A stretch of DNA of 6,188 nucleotides, from contig JAICXF010000078.1 in assembly GCA_025981625.1 (NCBI GenBank), positions 1 to 6,188 of the forward strand, read 5' to 3'. How positions within the stretch are numbered: position 1 is the first letter of the stretch; each line of letters starts with the position of its first letter. The notes under the pieces were generated by a model that made no database searches, was not told the origin of the DNA, and saw only the letters and a list, made by a program, of their open reading frames with translations. Shown piece by piece: positions 4,965 to 6,188 of this stretch. The position numbers were made by a program, and so were the translations under genes. Source of the DNA: Sphingomonas sp. (GTDB lineage Bacteria > Pseudomonadota > Alphaproteobacteria > Sphingomonadales > Sphingomonadaceae).

Positions 4965-6065
4965 ATGGCTTATGACCGTTACGACACACGCGATGCGTCG
5001 GGTGGCGACCGATCGCGATGGTCCGACGATCGCAATTCCGACGGCTCGCGGAGCGAGAACCGCGGCGGTTCGCACGACCGCGGCTTCTTCGATCGCGCCG
5101 GCGACGAAATCGCTTCCTGGTTCGGCGATGACGATGCCGAGCGCCGGCGGCGGCAGGATTCGCAACGCGATGCTCGCATGGATCGCGAACGCGGGCACGA
5201 CAATCCCGAGCGCCATGAGAGCCGCAGCTATGATCGTGGCTACGGCCGGGATTACGAGCGCGACCGCAGCTCGAACGAGCGCGATCAGGATCGTAACTGG
5301 AACGACAATCGTGGCGCGTTCGCTCGTGGCGGTTCGAGCGAGCGCGACTATTACCCTCGCTGGCGCGATGAACTGTGGGGGAGCGGCCAAGGCGGACCCA
5401 ATCATGACCAGGGGCGTGCCCAGCAGGATCGCGGCTATCGGCCGATGACCGGCGATTATGGCCGGTCCGAACGCGATTCCGGTGGCTATTTCGGGGACCG
5501 CGACCGCGGCGACTACAATCGATCACAGAGCCCGTGGGGCCGCGACGAATATCGGGACACCAGCCGCGCCGGCACCTCGGATAAGTCCGATCGGTCGAGG
5601 CGCGACGATCAGGACCCGCACTATCGCAGCTGGCGCGATCGCCATATGAGCGAGCTCGACCGCGATTACGACGACTACCGCCGCGAGAACCAGTCGCAGT
5701 TCGAAAGTGATTTCGGCAGCTGGCGCGAGCGGCGGCAGCAAAAGCGCGGGCTCCTCGCTCAGGTTCGCGAGCACATGGAGGTGGTCGGCAGCGACCAGAA
5801 ACATGTCGGCACCGTCGACAAGGTCGCGGGCGACCGCCTGATCCTCACCAAGTCCGACCCCGAAAGCGGCGGCGTCCATCATTCGCTGAGCTGCTCCGAG
5901 CTCGGCCGGATCGAGGGCGACAAGGTCATCCTCGATTGTTCGGCCGACGAGGCACGCAAGCGCTGGCGCGACGAAAGCCGCGGCCGCGCATTGTTCGAGC
6001 GCGAGGATCAGGGCGAAATGGGTCCGCGCATGCTCGATCGAAGCTTTGAGGGCACCTACCGCTAG
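4965..6065 (+). CDS. SWFGD-motif, Arg/Asp-rich disordered protein with C-terminal DUF2171 domain
   Basis: A 366-residue soluble protein with no signal peptide or membrane segment. The ATG at 4965 is 7 bases after GAGGAG (4952-4957); an ATG at 4961 is in another frame. Residues 1-38 are polar and disordered. At 39-62 lies the compact motif RGFFDRAGDEIASWFGDDDAER, seen in sphingomonad stress-associated proteins. Residues 63-215 are low complexity, dominated by Arg, Asp, Ser, Gly and Tyr, with many RD, DR and RG pairs. Residues 218-257 form a charged helical stretch (YRSWRDRH to GSWRERR, with two SWR copies). Residues about 262-335 are a DUF2171 domain, a PRC-barrel-like fold: REHMEVVGSDQKHVGTVDKV, then GDKVILDCSADEARKRW. 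Biochemical function is unknown. An EcfG-type promoter precedes it and a strong terminator follows, so it is a single-gene unit, probably induced in general stress. The high charge and Arg content suggest nucleic-acid or condensate interactions (inference). Confidence 0.88.
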   Translation: MAYDRYDTRDASGGDRSRWSDDRNSDGSRSENRGGSHDRGFFDRAGDEIASWFGDDDAERRRRQDSQRDARMDRERGHDNPERHESRSYDRGYGRDYERDRSSNERDQDRNWNDNRGAFARGGSSERDYYPRWRDELWGSGQGGPNHDQGRAQQDRGYRPMTGDYGRSERDSGGYFGDRDRGDYNRSQSPWGRDEYRDTSRAGTSDKSDRSRRDDQDPHYRSWRDRHMSELDRDYDDYRRENQSQFESDFGSWRERRQQKRGLLAQVREHMEVVGSDQKHVGTVDKVAGDRLILTKSDPESGGVHHSLSCSELGRIEGDKVILDCSADEARKRWRDESRGRALFEREDQGEMGPRMLDRSFEGTYR

Positions 6066-6081
6066 AGGCGGTAGCAGGCTG

Positions 6082-6100
6082 AGCCTCCTCGGCGGAGGCT
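6082..6100 (+). terminator. upstream hairpin of a tandem terminator region
   Basis: AGCCTCC (6082-6088) pairs with GGAGGCT (6094-6100) around a 5-base loop, 16 bases after the stop of the DUF2171 gene. Only GATTC follows, so on its own it is a weak terminator; it may protect the mRNA 3' end. Confidence 0.45.
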
Positions 6101-6105
6101 GATTC

Positions 6106-6142
6106 AGGCCCGGCGGCGCGCCCCCTTCGCCGCCGGGCCTTT
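6106..6142 (+). terminator. strong intrinsic terminator of the SWFGD/DUF2171 gene
   Basis: A perfect 13-bp stem, AGGCCCGGCGGCG (6106-6118) with CGCCGCCGGGCCT (6128-6140), closes a 9-base loop and continues into TTTG. The T-run is short, but the stem is very stable and the position 41 bases after the stop is typical. Confidence 0.8.
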
Positions 6143-6155
6143 GCTGTGCGCTCTT

Positions 6156-6188
6156 CCCCTCACTGCCAGGCAGGGGTTAGGAGGTGGG
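6156..6188. repeat. possible partial intergenic inverted repeat at window edge
   Basis: CCCC (6156-6159) and CTGCC (6163-6167) face GGCAG (6169-6173) and GGGG (6173-6176), followed by TTAGGAGGTGGG. The G-rich tail after a CTGCC/GGCAG palindrome resembles short dispersed intergenic repeats that I recall from sphingomonad genomes, but the element runs out of the window and cannot be confirmed. Confidence 0.3.

Noticed and set aside
4651..5526. Long minus-strand ORF (291 codons) and other long ORFs over 4731-5448
   Set aside because: The product is Arg/Ser/Gly-rich without domains, runs through the tRNA gene and is antisense to the well-supported 366-codon gene. Repeated GAT/CGC-type codons keep the other frames open.
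1..6188. CRISPR array, insertion sequence, integrase or tRNA-associated attachment duplication
   Set aside because: No regularly spaced repeats, transposase or integrase motifs, or duplicated tRNA 3' end were seen on either strand.

Overview
The window looks like a piece of a high-GC alphaproteobacterial chromosome, most likely from a sphingomonad. This rests on a FixL/FixJ-type two-component pair, a 3' gene of the SWFGD-motif/DUF2171 type that I associate with Sphingomonadales, and an upstream sequence that matches the alphaproteobacterial general-stress (EcfG) promoter pattern. No species can be named from the sequence alone.

Layout. (1) Positions 1-988 hold the 3' end of a sensor histidine kinase gene, overlapping by ATGA a complete FixJ-like response regulator gene. 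(2) Positions 1073-3954 hold a small three-helix membrane protein gene and then a complete norB for a single-subunit, quinol-dependent nitric oxide reductase (qNOR). All six metal-ligand histidines and the FeB-site glutamate are present. (3) Positions 4035-4582 hold a 54-codon gene with a good ribosome-binding site and a degenerate single-domain cupin gene. All genes so far are on the + strand. (4) Positions 4665-4740 hold a tRNA-Ala(CGC) gene on the minus strand, with weak hairpins beyond its 3' end and a possible promoter upstream. (5) Positions 4882-6140 hold a stress-type promoter, a 366-codon gene for a largely disordered Arg/Asp-rich protein ending in a DUF2171 domain, and a strong intrinsic terminator. 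A short GC-rich inverted-repeat stretch closes the window.

Working together (inference): the sensor/regulator pair probably responds to oxygen or redox state and controls the adjacent NO reductase group (membrane protein, NorB, small protein, cupin). No norC, norQ or norD lies in the window and NorB is the one-subunit type, so NO detoxification or a truncated denitrification step is the likely role. The tRNA and the stress gene are separate units. The least described elements are the 54-codon ORF, the 137-residue membrane protein, the Pro/Ala/Thr-rich insertion in the periplasmic domain of NorB, and the EcfG-like promoter in front of the SWFGD/DUF2171 gene.
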